From Hippopus hippopus (Eukaryota > Mollusca > Bivalvia > Cardiida > Cardiidae), in NCBI GenBank assembly GCA_946811185.2, contig OX328101.1:24846122-24910121 (forward strand): a stretch of 64,000 bases of DNA. Direction: 5' to 3'. Below are positions 11,674 to 26,137 of this stretch, piece after piece. How positions within the stretch are numbered: the first letter of the stretch is position 1; each line of letters opens with the position of its first letter. A model generated the notes under the pieces. The model saw nothing but the letters and a program-made list of their open reading frames with translations, was not told the origin of the DNA and made no database searches. Both the position numbers and the translations under genes were made by a program.

Positions 11674-12578
11674 TCTCTATAAATCCAGAGGCTCCGTCAG
11701 TTACGTTCAGGACGAAAAAGTTTCGGGTCGATGGTTCGACTCCCTACCTAAAGCTGATACAATTTCTTTTTAAGATTTTTTATATGTTCAATGCGACGGG
11801 ATTCATTCTTTTCTTATCGCCGATCTTCGATTCGACTTGTTTATGTGGCAAAGCAGACAGTGGTTTAAAAAAGACCATGTGGAAAGTACTGGTAAAAGAA
11901 ACTTCAATAAAGCATGGGTAGGTGCATTGACCGCCGGGATATTACGAAAGTAATGATGAAGTTGGCGTTTAAACACCTAGAAAACAAACACCCATCGAAA
12001 CCAATAAATCCGGTATCAGCACTACCACCATCACTACCAACTCAACCATCAAAACTACCACCACTATCATGACAATCATCATCGTCATCATCACAGCAAT
12101 GATTAAAAAGCATTATAAACTCCATAGCTTTGTGTTAAGTTCTCGCAAACTCTAAAAGAGTTCAGGAAAAAAGACTTTCTCGATTCAAATCAGTTCCCTT
12201 TCTTTGATTAATCTAAAAATCTTTCACAGCATTTCCAAATCGACACTTTATCTTCACGTTTGACTACAGAAATGATTGAACAGCAATTCGGTCGGTAGCC
12301 GCTCAGAACTTCAGACATGGGTTAGCTGGTTTGAATCCCCTGCTCGGCCATTTCTTTCCGAGGTTTGATGATACTTATTGCGACAGGATTAGTTCTTCTC
12401 TAACCTGTCAAAAGCGATTTTGACAATAGTTACGTGGAAAGGCAGTCAGTGGATTGGGGACAATAGCGTGCAAAGGACTGGTTACTGAAACTTCAGAAAA
12501 GTATGGGTAGGTGCACTGGACGCCGCGATATAACTGAAATATTGTTGAAAACGGTTTTAAACACATACAATTAATCAA
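9093..12578 (+). repeat. Sub-repeats a (9093-10836) and b (10837-12578) of unit 2
   Basis: Same paired module as in unit 1. Copy a of unit 2 matches copy a of unit 1 far better than copy b of its own unit. Confidence 0.92.
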
Positions 12579-13300
12579 TCGTTAATGACGATTTCGGTAG
12601 CCAAGTCGTTTTTGAGACAAGGGGGTCGCCAATCCCCAGCTCGGAAAATTACTTTCCCAGGTTTGAGGATAGTCATTGCGGAAGGATTCATTCTTCTCTC
12701 TTAAAGCTGGTCATTGTTCCGACGATGGTTATGTGGAAAAGAAGCCAGTGGCTAGAGTATAAACGACAGGAATGCATGGAGAGACACACTGACCGCCTTG
12801 ATATAACTGACATAATATTCAATACGGTGTGAAACACCATACACACATACAATATCGCAAATGGTCATGCGTTATCATTTGATATTAAGTTGCATTTAAT
12901 CATATGGTGCGAACTTTTGTTTATTCGGCACGTTAAAAATTAAAAGCTGAGGTCGATACAGCATTGACAGTGATCGTGTATATTAACGCACAGGGCGATT
13001 CGATAACTGTATGATCTAACCAATACGTATCAATTGTGTCAGGAACGGCAGTAACATTTAATAGTAAAAGACCTATTTCAGAATTGTAATTACTTAATGA
13101 TCTACATCTATTTCAAAGCATTCAACATTCAAACTTACGGTCTGAGGGAACATACTAATAAACCATACTTCATACAGGCAGAGGGTATAAAGGACAGAAG
13201 GAAGATAAATCTAAAGTTTTGGAGGAAAAGAGAAAAACCCTGCGGCCTGTGAACTTGAGGAAACCAATAAGAAGAGGTAAGCTATGATATCTGGTAAGTG

Positions 13301-13319
13301 ACAGAGCGAGGGGGAGAGA

Positions 13320-13352
<33 letters not shown>

Positions 13353-14031
13353 TGCCAGACAGAGATCAAGACAGAGAGCCAGACAGATAGAGCCTGAGAG
13401 AGGCAGAGATAGAGTCTGAGAGAGGCAGAGAGACAGAGCCAGAGAGAGGCACAGAGAAAGATTGAGCCAGAGAGAGGCAGAGGGAGGCTGAGAAAGACAA
13501 AGCAGAAGCAAGAGAGAGGGAGAGGAGAGACAGATGCCGAGAGAAAAAGATAGAGAGGCAGAGTGAGAGAGAGAGACAGCGAGAGAGAGAGACAGAGAGA
13601 GGAAGGAAGGAGTGAGATCAAAAGAAAAAAGGAAGTCAGGAAAGGAGAAGAAATTGGTTAGACAGAATTAGAGAGAAACAGACAGACAAAAAGATAGAGA
13701 GATGGAGACAGAGAGAAAGAAAACGTTAGAAAGAGACAGAGACAGAGAGACCGAGATAGTGAGAGATATGGAAGGAAAAAATGAGTGAATGAATGAGATA
13801 TAAAGGGAAGGAAGAGAGAAAGAGAGACAGCTTCAGACAGAGGGATAGACAGAACGACAGACAGTTACAAAGTAAGGAAGAGAGTGAGACAAGGAAAGGG
13901 AGAGACAGCTAGAGAGAATGATACTAAGAGAGAAAGGCGCATAGAAAGGGCGAGAGGGAGAATGATAGAAAAAGGGAGTAAGAGAGAAAAAAAAGTGGGA
14001 CAGAAAGAGCGATAGAGTAAAAGAGAGAGGG
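13301..14031 (+). repeat. Polypurine GA/GACA tract, unit 3
   Basis: Same tract as in unit 1. The GA run at 13315-13350 is shorter, and 'cacagagtg' is reduced to 'cagagtg' near 13558. Confidence 0.95.
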
Positions 14032-15510
14032 CAAACGGTTTTGGGATAAAACTTATTGTCAAAGAATTGAAAGGGCACATTTAAAACGCCAGAAAAACGA
14101 GAGTAAGGAAATAGCACCAGGGTTCAATGGTATTCGACATCGACTGATCGCTTAATTCCATAGACTTAGGTCAAGAGCTCTAGTATTGCGGAAACAGTTC
14201 ACAAAGTGGGGAAAAATTGAACAGACCTAGTGCACAAGCTAATCAACTGAAGGTAAATCAAAAGTTTGGGCACAGTTGTAAATAGAGAGGTCACATCAGT
14301 AGAACTTAAAGAAAATATTGATCACGTACTGTGGATACAGGCACACGGCATAAGGTTGACATAACGGTAGAGACACATTGTCAGGGTTTGTGCTTACTTA
14401 AGAGTGCAAAGTCACAGTCAAAGAGTGCGGAGAAGGGAAAATGGGAACATCTCACTGAGTGAAAGATGACAGGCTGGAAGTAAAATCAGTTTTTTGGCCT
14501 GAGGATACACCTCACTGACTAAGAGAAGGATCTCAATTCTTTAGAAGACAGGACACAGAATGTGGGAATATCCTATGGACAGAGGGCACATCTTACAAAC
14601 CTTGAGTACATCAGACGGGCATGGGGTATAGTCTGTCAGAAAACGGGTAAATTTAAAGTTATCGGGCCTCAGGGCACAGTTACTCGCTGAGGGTACATCT
14701 CACAGATTTAGGATATATCTCAGGGACTGAGGGTATGGGCAAACAGGGCATAGGATAGCATTCGAGTAAGATCAGTGGTTCAGTGTCTGAGGGTACATCC
14801 AAATGATTATAGGTACGAGTTTAAAGTCTAAGAGGAAATGAAAAACACTGAGGGAACATTCCACGAATAGAGGCTACAATCTTAAAAACTCGGTGTAATG
14901 GTTTCAGGTTTGAGTTAAAGGCTATGGATATGATGGCACAGACTGTGGGTACAAGCTCAGGAATCCGGGCGATCACATTAATGTAGATATACAGTTTCGG
15001 TGCCTTATGGAAATTTCCAACAATCAAGGGTTCGATTTTAAAGGCATACATGTAAATCAAAAGAAACGGAGAAACCTTTCTCGAATTGGAGGTACATCTC
15101 ATGGACTAAGCTTCATCGAACAGACTGGGGGTAAGAGCTAACGGCATTCAGTTCAAATCAAAGTAAATACCAGATTCTGGGCATCCATTTCCATTTGACC
15201 AAGGGAACATTTTATGGAGGGAGGATAACATATGGTTGAATAATGGTAAATCATATTGGAAAGTACTTTTAGGGGGAATGGCTGATCTCATGGACTGAGA
15301 GTACAGGGTAATCAACTGAAGGAAAAAGGACTTGGCTAAATCTCAAGCGTTTGTTGACTCCTCTCAGGGGCTAAGGGTACATCGCACGGACTGAGGGTAC
15401 TAACTGACCGAGAGCTAGCTAAACGAACGCAAAGACAATGAAACTGACTAAACACCCACTATCTTGGACTGAAAGCATTTCAAACGTTTTAAAGGTATAG
15501 ATATTTCGCG

Positions 15511-16293
15511 ATTCAAATCAGTTCCCTTTCTTTTATTAATCTGAATATCTTTCACACCATTTCCAAATCAACACTCTATTTCGGTTTAACTCCAAAGATG
15601 ATTAAACAGCAATTCAGTACATAGCGCACGGAATTTGAGAAAGGGTTTAGCTGGTTTGAATCCCCTGCTCGGCCATTCCTTTCCGGGAGTTGATGATACT
15701 CATTGCGACAAGATTAATTTTTCTCTAACCGCTGAGCACCAGTTTTGACAGTACTTACGTGGAAAAGCAGTCGGTGGCTTGCGAAGAATATCGTGAAAAG
15801 TACTGGTTACTGAAACTCCAGGAAAGCATAGTTAAGTGTACTGGACGCCGTAATATAATCAAGTATTGTTGAAAACGGTGTTAAACACATACAGTCAATC
15901 AACCAATCAATCAATCAATCGTAAAAGACTAGTTCGGTATCTCAGTCGTTTACCTACAGGTCTAGAGACAAGGGGGTCACCAATCCCTAGCTCGGAAGAT
16001 TATTTTCCCAAAGTTGATGATGGTAATTGCAATTCTTCTCTCTCACTGCTGTTCATTGTTTCAACGATGGTTACGTGGAAAAGAAGCCAGTGGCTAAAAT
16101 ATTAATTCTGATATTTACCCTCTGAACACTTTCTAACGCATGCCTATTAAAATCTAGCACGGTACAGATATTTCGCTTTTCCGTCATTATTCTTTACAAA
16201 TTAACAATTTCTTCATCCACAATACAACCCTTCTTCTATAAAGTAAAAATGTCAAAAGCAAAGGCTCTCTGAAACTCACTCTCTCACAAACTC

Positions 16294-16339
<46 letters not shown>

Positions 16340-18990
16340 GTTCTTAAAATTCAGAGACTCTGTCAGTAACATTCCGGACGTAAAACTCTCGGGTCGATGG
16401 TTCGACTCCCTAGCTTAAGCTGTTACAATTTCTTTTTAAGATTTTTTATATGTTCAATGCGACAGGATTCATTCTTTTATTATCGCCGATCAACGGTTCG
16501 ACTTGTTCATGTGGGAAAGCAGACAGTGGTTTCAAAAAGACAATGTGCAAAGTACTGGTAAATGAAACTTCAATAAAGCATGGGTAGGTGCATTGACCGT
16601 CGGGATATTACGTAAGTAACGTTGAAGTCGGCGTTAAAACACCAAGAAAACAAACACATCTATCTCCACCAATATATCAGGAATCGGCACTATCATCATC
16701 ACTTTCAACTCAACCATCAAAATATCACCGTCATTATAATAATAATCATCATCATCATCATCAAAGCAATAATTATAAAGCATTAAAAACTCCATAGCTT
16801 TGTGTCAAGTTCTCGCAAACTCTAAAAGAGTTCAGGAAAAAAGACTTTCTCGATTCAAATCAGTTCCCTTTCTTTAATTAATCTGAAAATCTTTCACAGC
16901 ATTTCCAAATCGACACTTTATCTTCACGTGTGACTACTGAGATGATTGAACAGCCATTTCGTCGGTAGCGTACAGAAATTGAGACATGGGTTAGCTGGTT
17001 TGAATCCCCTGCTCGGCCATTTCTTTCCGAGGTTTGATGATACTCATTGCGACAGGGTTAATTCTTCTCTAACCTCTCAAACGCAATTTTGACAATAGTT
17101 ATGTGGAAAGGCAGTCAGTGGCTTGGGGAGAATAGCGTGCAAAGGACTCCTGACTGAAACTTCAGAAAAGTATGGGTAGGTGCACTGGCAGCCGCGATAT
17201 AACTGAAATATTGTTGAAAACGGTGTTAAACACATGCAATCAATCAATCAATCAAAACAGTTCCCCTTCTTTCATTTTCATCTGAAATATTTCACAGCAT
17301 TTCCAAATCAACACTTTATCTTCACGTTTAACTCCAAAGATGATTAAACAGCAATTCGGTCCGTATTGCACGGAACTTGAGACACGGGTTAGCTGGTTTG
17401 AATCCCCTGCTCGGCAAATCCTTTCTGAGGGTTGATGATACTCATTGCGACAGGGATTAATTTTTCTCTCACCTCTGAAAAGCAGTTTTGACAATACTTA
17501 TGTGGAAAAGCAGACATTGACTAGGGAAGAATATCGTGCGAAGTACTGGTTACTAAACTCCAGAAAAGCATGGGTAAGTGTACTGGCCGCCGTAATATAA
17601 CTCAAATATCGTTGAAAACGGTGTTAAACACATGCAATCAATCAATCACTCAATCAATCAATCGTAAAAGACTAGTTTAGTAGCTCAGTCGATCACCTAC
17701 AGGTCTAGAGACAAGGGGGTTGCCAATCCCTAGTTCGGAAGATTATTTTCCCAAAGTTGATGATAGTAATTGCAATTCTTCTCTCTCACTGCTGTTCATT
17801 GTTACAACGATGGTTATGTGGAAAAGAAGCCAATTGCTAAAATATTAACTCTGATATTTACCCTCTGAACACTTTTTAACACATGCCTATTAAAATCTAG
17901 CACGGTAAATATATTTCGCTTTTGCGTCATTATTCTTTACAAATTTAACAATTTCTTCATCCACAATGCAACCCTTCCACTATAAAGTAAAAGTGTCGAA
18001 ATCAAAAGCGCTTTCAAACTCACTCTCTCACATTCTCTCCGTCTCTGTCTCTCTCTCTCTCTGTCTCTCTGTCTCTCTCTCTCTCTCTATAAATCCAGAG
18101 GCTCCGTCAGTTACGTTCAGGACGAAAAAGTTTCGGGTCGATGGTTCGACTCCCTACCTAAAGCTGATACAATTTCTTTTTAAGATTTTTTATATGTTCA
18201 ATGCGACGGGATTCATTCTTTTCTTATCGCCGATCTTCGATTCGACTTGTTTATGTGGGAAAGCAGACAGTGGTTTAAAAAAGACCATGTGGAAAGTACT
18301 GGTAAAAGAAACTTCAATAAAGCATGGGTAGGTGCATTGACCGCCGGGATATTACGAAAGTAATGATGAAGTTGGCGTTTAAACACCTAGAAAACAAACA
18401 CCCATCGAAACCAATAAATCCGGTATCAGCACTACCACCATCACTACCAACTCATCCATCAAAACTACCACCACTATCATGACAATCATCATCGTCATCA
18501 TCAAAGCAATGATTAAAAAGCATTATAAACTCCATAGCTTTGTGTTAAGTTCTCGCAAACTCTAAAAGAGTTCAGGAAAAAAGACTTTCTCGATTCAAAT
18601 CAGTTCCCTTTCTTTGATTAATCTAAAAATCTTTCACAGCATTTCCAAATCGACACTTTATCTTCACGTTTGACTACAGAAATGATTGAACAGCAATTCG
18701 GTCGGTAGCCGCTCAGAACTTCAGACATGGGTTAGCTGGTTTGAATCCCCTGCTCGGTCATTTCTTTCCGAGGTTCGATGATACTTATTGCGACAGGATT
18801 AGTTCTTCTCTAACCTGTCAAAAGCGATTTTGACAATAGTTACGTGGAAAGGCAGTCAGTGGATTGGGGACAATAGCGTGCAAAGGACTGGTTACTGAAA
18901 CTTCAGAAAAGTATGGGTAGGTGCACTGGACGCCGCGATATAACTGAAATATTGTTGAAAACGGTTTTAAACACATACAATTAATCAATC
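15511..18990 (+). repeat. Sub-repeats a (15511-17252) and b (17253-18990) of unit 3
   Basis: Same paired module. The microsatellites near 16300 and 18050 differ in length from those of units 1 and 2. Confidence 0.92.
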
Positions 18991-19710
18991 GTTAATGACG
19001 ATTTCGGTAGCCAAGTCGTTTTTGAGACAAGGGGGTCGCCAATCCCCAGCTCGGAAAATTACTTTCCCAGGTTTGAGGATAGTCATTGCGGAAGGATTCA
19101 TTCTTCTCTCTTAAAGCTGGTCATTGTTCCGACGATGGTTATGTGGAAAAGAAGCCAGTGGCTAGAGTATAAACGACAGGAATGCATGGAGAGACACACT
19201 GACCGCCTTGATATAACTGACATAATATTCAATACGGTGTGAAACACCATACACACATACAATATCGCAAATGGTCATGCGTTATCATTTGATATTAAGT
19301 TGCATTTAATCATATGGTGCGAACTTTTGTTTATTCGGCACGTTAAAAATTAAAAGCTGAGGTCGATACAGCATTGACAGTGATCGTGTATATTAACGCA
19401 CAGGGCGATTCGATAACTGTATGATCTAACCAATACGTATCAATTGTGTCAGGAACGGCAGTAACATTTAATAGTAAAAGACCTATTTCAGAATTGTAAT
19501 TACTTAATGATCTACATCTATTTCAAAGCATTCAACATTCAAACTTACGGTCTGAGGGAACATACTAATAAACCATACTTCATACAGGCAGAGGGTATAA
19601 AGGACAGAAGGAAGATAAATCTAAAGTTTTGGAGGAAAAGAGAAAAACCCTGCGGCCTGTGAACTTGAGGAAACCAATAAGAAGAGGTAAGCTATGATAT
19701 CTGGTAAGTG

Positions 19711-19729
19711 ACAGAGCGAGGGGGAGAGA

Positions 19730-19762
<33 letters not shown>

Positions 19763-20441
19763 TGCCAGACAGAGATCAAGACAGAGAGCCAGACAGATAG
19801 AGCCTGAGAGAGGCAGAGATAGAGTCTGAGAGAGGCAGAGAGACAGAGCCAGAGAGAGGCACAGAGAAAGACTGAGCCAGAGAGAGGCAGAGGGAGGCTG
19901 AGAAAGACAAAGCAGAAGCAAGAGAGAGGGAGAGGAGAGACAGATGCCGAGAGAAAAAGATAGAGAGGCACAGAGTGAGAGAGAGAGACAGCGAGAGAGA
20001 GACAGAGATAGGAAGGAAGGAGTGAGATCAAAAGAAAAAAGGAAGTCAGGAAAGGAGAAGAAATTGGTTAGACAGAATTAGAGAGAAACAGACAGACAAA
20101 AAGATAGAGAGATGGAGACAGAGAGAAAGAAAACGTTAGAAAGAGACAGAGACAGAGAGACCGAGATAGTGAGAGATATGGAAGGAAAAAATGAGTGAAT
20201 GAATGAGATATAAAGGGAAGGAAGAGAGAAAGAGAGACAGCTTCAGACAGAGGGATAGACAGAACGACAGACAGTTACAAAGTAAGGAAGAGAGTGAGAC
20301 AAGGAAAGGGAGAGACAGCTAGAGAGAATGATACTAAGAGAGAAAGGCGCATAGAAAGGGCGAGAGGGAGAATGATAGAAAAAGGGAGTAAGAGAGAAAA
20401 AAAAGTGGGACAGAAAGAGCGATAGAGTAAAAGAGAGAGGG
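19711..20441 (+). repeat. Polypurine GA/GACA tract, unit 4
   Basis: Same tract as in unit 3 with a few private substitutions, for example 'gaaagactgagcc' near 19866. Confidence 0.95.
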
Positions 20442-21920
20442 CAAACGGTTTTGGGATAAAACTTATTGTCAAAGAATTGAAAGGGCACATTTAAAACGCC
20501 AGAAAAACGAGAGTAAGGAAATAGCACCAGGGTTCAATGGTATTCGACATCGACTGATCGCTTAATTCCATAGACTTAGGTCAAGAGCTCTAGTATTGCG
20601 GAAACAGTTCACAAAGTGGGGAAAAATTGAACAGACCTAGTGCACAAGCTAATCAACTGAAGGTAAATCAAAAGTTTGGGCACAGTTGTAAATAGAGAGG
20701 TCACATCAGTAGAACTTAAAGAAAATATTGATCACGTACTGTGGATACAGGCACACGGCATAAGGTTGACATAACGGTAGAGACACATTGTCAGGGTTTG
20801 TGCTTACTTAAGAGTGCAAAGTCACAGTCAAAGAGTGCGGAGAAGGGAAAATGGGAACATCTCACTGAGTGAAAGATGACAGGCTGGAAGTAAAATCAGT
20901 TTTTTGGCCTGAGGATACACCTCACTGACTAAGAGAAGGATCTCAATTCTTTAGAAGACAGGACACAGAATGTGGGAATATCCTATGGACAGAGGGCACA
21001 TCTTACAAACCTTGAGTACATCAGACGGGCATGGGGTATAGTCTGTCAGAAAACGGGTAAATTTAAAGTTATCGGGCCTCAGGGCACAGTTACTCGCTGA
21101 GGGTACATCTCACAGATTTAGGATATATCTCAGGGACTGAGGGTATGGGCAAACAGGGCATAGGATAGCATTCGAGTAAGATCAGTGGTTCAGTGTCTGA
21201 GGGTACATCCAAATGATTATAGGTACGAGTTTAAAGTCTAAGAGGAAATGAAAAACACTGAGGGAACATTCCACGAATAGAGGCTACAATCTTAAAAACT
21301 CGGTGTAATGGTTTCAGGTTTGAGTTAAAGGCTATGGATATGATGGCACAGACTGTGGGTACAAGCTCAGGAATCCGGGCGATCACATTAATGTAGATAT
21401 ACAGTTTCGGTGCCTTATGGAAATTTCCAACAATCAAGGGTTCGATTTTAAAGGCATACATGTAAATCAAAAGAAACGGAGAAACCTTTCTCGAATTGGA
21501 GGTACATCTCATGGACTAAGCTTCATCGAACAGACTGGGGGTAAGAGCTAACGGCATTCAGTTCAAATCAAAGTAAATACCAGATTCTGGGCATCCATTT
21601 CCATTTGACCAAGGGAACATTTTATGGAGGGAGGATAACATATGGTTGAATAATGGTAAATCATATTGGAAAGTACTTTTAGGGGGAATGGCTGATCTCA
21701 TGGACTGAGAGTACAGGGTAATCAACTGAAGGAAAAAGGACTTGGCTAAATCTCAAGCGTTTGTTGACTCCTCTCAGGGGCTAAGGGTACATCGCACGGA
21801 CTGAGGGTACTAACTGACCGAGAGCTAGCTAAACGAACGCAAAGACAATGAAACTGACTAAACACCCACTATCTTGGACTGAAAGCATTTCAAACGTTTT
21901 AAAGGTATAGATATTTCGCG

Positions 21921-22703
21921 ATTCAAATCAGTTCCCTTTCTTTTATTAATCTGAATATCTTTCACACCATTTCCAAATCAACACTCTATTTCGGTTTAAC
22001 TCCAAAGATGATTAAACAGCAATTCAGTACATAGCGCACGGAATTTGAGAAAGGGTTTAGCTGGTTTGAATCCCCTGCTCGGCCATTCCTTTCCGGGAGT
22101 TGATGATACTCATTGCGACAAGATTAATTTTTCTCTAACCGCTGAGCACCAGTTTTGACAGTACTTACGTGGAAAAGCAGTCGGTGGCTTGCGAAGAATA
22201 TCGTGAAAAGTACTGGTTACTGAAACTCCAGGAAAGCATAGTTAAGTGTACTGGACGCCGTAATATAATCAAGTATTGTTGAAAACGGTGTTAAACACAT
22301 ACAGTCAATCAACCAATCAATCAATCAATCGTAAAAGACTAGTTCGGTATCTCAGTCGTTTACCTACAGGTCTAGAGACAAGGGGGTCACCAATCCCTAG
22401 CTCGGAAGATTATTTTCCCAAAGTTGATGATGGTAATTGCAATTCTTCTCTCTCACTGCTGTTCATTGTTTCAACGATGGTTACGTGGAAAAGAAGCCAG
22501 TGGCTAAAATATTAATTCTGATATTTACCCTCTGAACACTTTCTAACGCATGCCTATTAAAATCTAGCACGGTACAGATATTTCGCTTTTCCGTCATTAT
22601 TCTTTACAAATTAACAATTTCTTCATCCACAATACAACCCTTCTTCTATAAAGTAAAAATGTCAAAAGCAAAGGCTCTCTGAAACTCACTCTCTCACAAA
22701 CTC

Positions 22704-22751
<48 letters not shown>

Positions 22752-25402
22752 GTTCTTAAAATTCAGAGACTCTGTCAGTAACATTCCGGACGTAAAACTC
22801 TCGGGTCGATGGTTCGACTCCCTAGCTTAAGCTGTTACAATTTCTTTTTAAGATTTTTTATATGTTCAATGCGACAGGATTCATTCTTTTATTATCGCCG
22901 ATCAACGGTTCGACTTGTTCATGTGGGAAAGCAGACAGTGGTTTCAAAAAGACAATGTGCAAAGTACTGGTAAATGAAACTTCAATAAAGCATGGGTAGG
23001 TGCATTGACCGTCGGGATATTACGTAAGTAACGTTGAAGTCGGCGTTAAAACACCAAGAAAACAAACACATCTATCTCCACCAATATATCAGGAATCGGC
23101 ACTATCATCATCACTTTCAACTCAACCATCAAAATATCACCGTCATTATAATAATAATCATCATCATCATCATCAAAGCAATAATTATAAAGCATTAAAA
23201 ACTCCATAGCTTTGTGTCAAGTTCTCGCAAACTCTAAAAGAGTTCAGGAAAAAAGACTTTCTCGATTCAAATCAGTTCCCTTTCTTTAATTAATCTGAAA
23301 ATCTTTCACAGCATTTCCAAATCGACACTTTATCTTCACGTGTGACTACTGAGATGATTGAACAGCCATTTCGTCGGTAGCGTACAGAAATTGAGACATG
23401 GGTTAGCTGGTTTGAATCCCCTGCTCGGCCATTTCTTTCCGAGGTTTGATGATACTCATTGCGACAGGGTTAATTCTTCTCTAACCTCTCAAACGCAATT
23501 TTGACAATAGTTATGTGGAAAGGCAGTCAGTGGCTTGGGGAGAATAGCGTGCAAAGGACTCCTGACTGAAACTTCAGAAAAGTATGGGTAGGTGCACTGG
23601 CAGCCGCGATATAACTGAAATATTGTTGAAAACGGTGTTAAACACATGCAATCAATCAATCAATCAAAACAGTTCCCCTTCTTTCATTTTCATCTGAAAT
23701 ATTTCACAGCATTTCCAAATCAACACTTTATCTTCACGTTTAACTCCAAAGATGATTAAACAGCAATTCGGTCCGTATTGCACGGAACTTGAGACACGGG
23801 TTAGCTGGTTTGAATCCCCTGCTCGGCAAATCCTTTCTGAGAGTTGATGATACTCATTGCGACAGGGATTAATTTTTCTCTCACCTCTGAAAAGCAGTTT
23901 TGACAATACTTATGTGGAAAAGCAGACATTGACTAGGGAAGAATATCGTGCGAAGTACTGGTTACTAAACTCCAGAAAAGCATGGGTAAGTGTACTGGCC
24001 GCCGTAATATAACTCAAATATCGTTGAAAACGGTGTTAAACACATGCAATCAATCAATCACTCAATCAATCAATCGTAAAAGACTAGTTTAGTAGCTCAG
24101 TCGATCACCTACAGGTCTAGAGACAAGGGGGTTGCCAATCCCTAGTTCGGAAGATTATTTTCCCAAAGTTGATGATAGTAATTGCAATTCTTCTCTCTCA
24201 CTGCTGTTCATTGTTACAACGATGGTTATGTGGAAAAGAAGCCAATTGCTAAAATATTAACTCTGATATTTACCCTCTGAACACTTTTTAACACATGCCT
24301 ATTAAAATCTAGCACGGTAAATATATTTCGCTTTTGCGTCATTATTCTTTACAAATTTAACAATTTCTTCATCCACAATGCAACCCTTCCACTATAAAGT
24401 AAAAGTGTCGAAATCAAAAGCGCTTTCAAACTCACTCTCTCACATTCTCTCCGTCTCTGTCTCTCTCTCTCTCTGTCTCTCTGTCTCTCTCTCTCTCTCT
24501 ATAAATCCAGAGGCTCCGTCAGTTACGTTCAGGACGAAAAAGTTTCGGGTCGATGGTTCGACTCCCTACCTAAAGCTGATACAATTTCTTTTTAAGATTT
24601 TTTATATGTTCAATGCGACGGGATTCATTCTTTTCTTATCGCCGATCTTCGATTCGACTTGTTTATGTGGGAAAGCAGACAGTGGTTTAAAAAAGACCAT
24701 GTGGAAAGTACTGGTAAAAGAAACTTCAATAAAGCATGGGTAGGTGCATTGACCGCCGGGATATTACGAAAGTAATGATGAAGTTGGCGTTTAAACACCT
24801 AGAAAACAAACACCCATCGAAACCAATAAATCCGGTATCAGCACTACCACCATCACTACCAACTCAACCATCAAAACTACCACCACTATCATGACAATCA
24901 TCATCGTCATCATCAAAGCAATGATTAAAAAGCATTATAAACTCCATAGCTTTGTGTTAAGTTCTCGCAAACTCTAAAAGAGTTCAGGAAAAAAGACTTT
25001 CTCGATTCAAATCAGTTCCCTTTCTTTGATTAATCTAAAAATCTTTCACAGCATTTCCAAATCGACACTTTATCTTCACGTTTGACTACAGAAATGATTG
25101 AACAGCAATTCGGTCGGTAGCCGCTCAGAACTTCAGACATGGGTTAGCTGGTTTGAATCCCCTGCTCGGCCATTTCTTTCCGAGGTTTGATGATACTTAT
25201 TGCGACAGGATTAGTTCTTCTCTAACCTGTCAAAAGCGATTTTGACAATAGTTACGTGGAAAGGCAGTCAGTGGATTGGGGACAATAGCGTGCAAAGGAC
25301 TGGTTACTGAAACTTCAGAAAAGTATGGGTAGGTGCACTGGACGCCGCGATATAACTGAAATATTGTTGAAAACGGTTTTAAACACATACAATTAATCAA
25401 TC
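21921..25402 (+). repeat. Sub-repeats a (21921-23664) and b (23665-25402) of unit 4
   Basis: Same paired module, closest to unit 3. It shares 'gcgacagggttaattc' in SINE D of copy a with unit 3. Confidence 0.92.
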
Positions 25403-26137
25403 GTTAATGACGATTTCGGTAGCCAAGTCGTTTTTGAGACAAGGGGGTCGCCAATCCCCAGCTCGGAAAATTACTTTCCCAGGTTTGAGGATAGTCATTG
25501 CGGAAGGATTCATTCTTCTCTCTTAAAGCTGGTCATTGTTCCGACGATGGTTATGTGGAAAAGAAGCCAGTGGCTAGAGTATAAACGACAGGTTTAAGAA
25601 CCCCAGGAATGCATGGAGAGACACACTGACCGCCTTGATATAACTGACATAATATTCAATACGGTGTGAAACACCATACACACATACAATATCGCAAATG
25701 GTCATGCGTTATCATTTGATATTAAGTTGCATTTAATCATATGGTGCGAACTTTTGTTTATTCGGCACGTTAAAAATTAAAAGCTGAGGTCGATACAGCA
25801 TTGACAGTGATCGTGTATATTAACGCATAGGGCGATTCGATAACTGTATGATCTAACCAGTACGTATCAATTGTGTCAGGAACGGCAGTAACATTTAATA
25901 GTAAAAGACCTATTTCAAAATTGTAATTACTTAATGATCTACATCTATTTCAAAGCATTCAACGTTCAAACTTACGGTCTGAGGGAACATACTAATAAAC
26001 CATACTTCATACAGGCAGAGGGTATAAAGGACAGAAGGAAGATAAATCTAAAGTTTTGGAGGAAAAGAGAAAAACCCTGCGGCCTGTGAACTTGAGGAAA
26101 CCAATAAGAAGAGGTAAGCTATGATATCTGGTAAGTG

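Larger units (their letters stand above)
6419..12820. repeat. Tandem array unit 2 (6402 bp)
   Basis: Same order as unit 1. It shares 'ggaggaaggataaca' and the variant 'aaagttctcgggcc' with unit 1. Its GA tract lacks a 22-bp stretch ('cctgagagaggcag...') present in unit 1, and its CTGT microsatellite near 9880 is longer. It carries a private substitution, 'ctcagaggctaagg' at about 8945 in place of 'ctcaggggctaagg'. The junction to unit 3 has the short form 'acgacaggaatgcatgg'. Confidence 0.97.
12821..19230. repeat. Tandem array unit 3 (6410 bp)
   Basis: Same order as unit 1. It shares derived variants with unit 4 only: 'aaccaatacgtatc' (others 'aaccagtacg'), 'aaagttatcgggcc' (others 'ttctcggg') and 'ggagggaggataacat'. 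These mark units 3 and 4 as sister copies. Confidence 0.97.
19231..25657. repeat. Tandem array unit 4 (6427 bp)
   Basis: Sister copy of unit 3 by shared variants. At its right end the SINE retains 'tttaagaaccccagg' (about 25592-25606). This 15-bp stretch is absent from the right ends of units 1, 2 and 3 and is flanked by 'cagg' repeats, so the short form is most simply a slippage deletion. Confidence 0.97.

Noticed and set aside
11550..11921. 121-123-codon plus-strand frame seen in units 2-4
   Set aside because: It runs across the CT microsatellite and SINE C, and is cut to 73 codons in unit 1 by a change in CT number.
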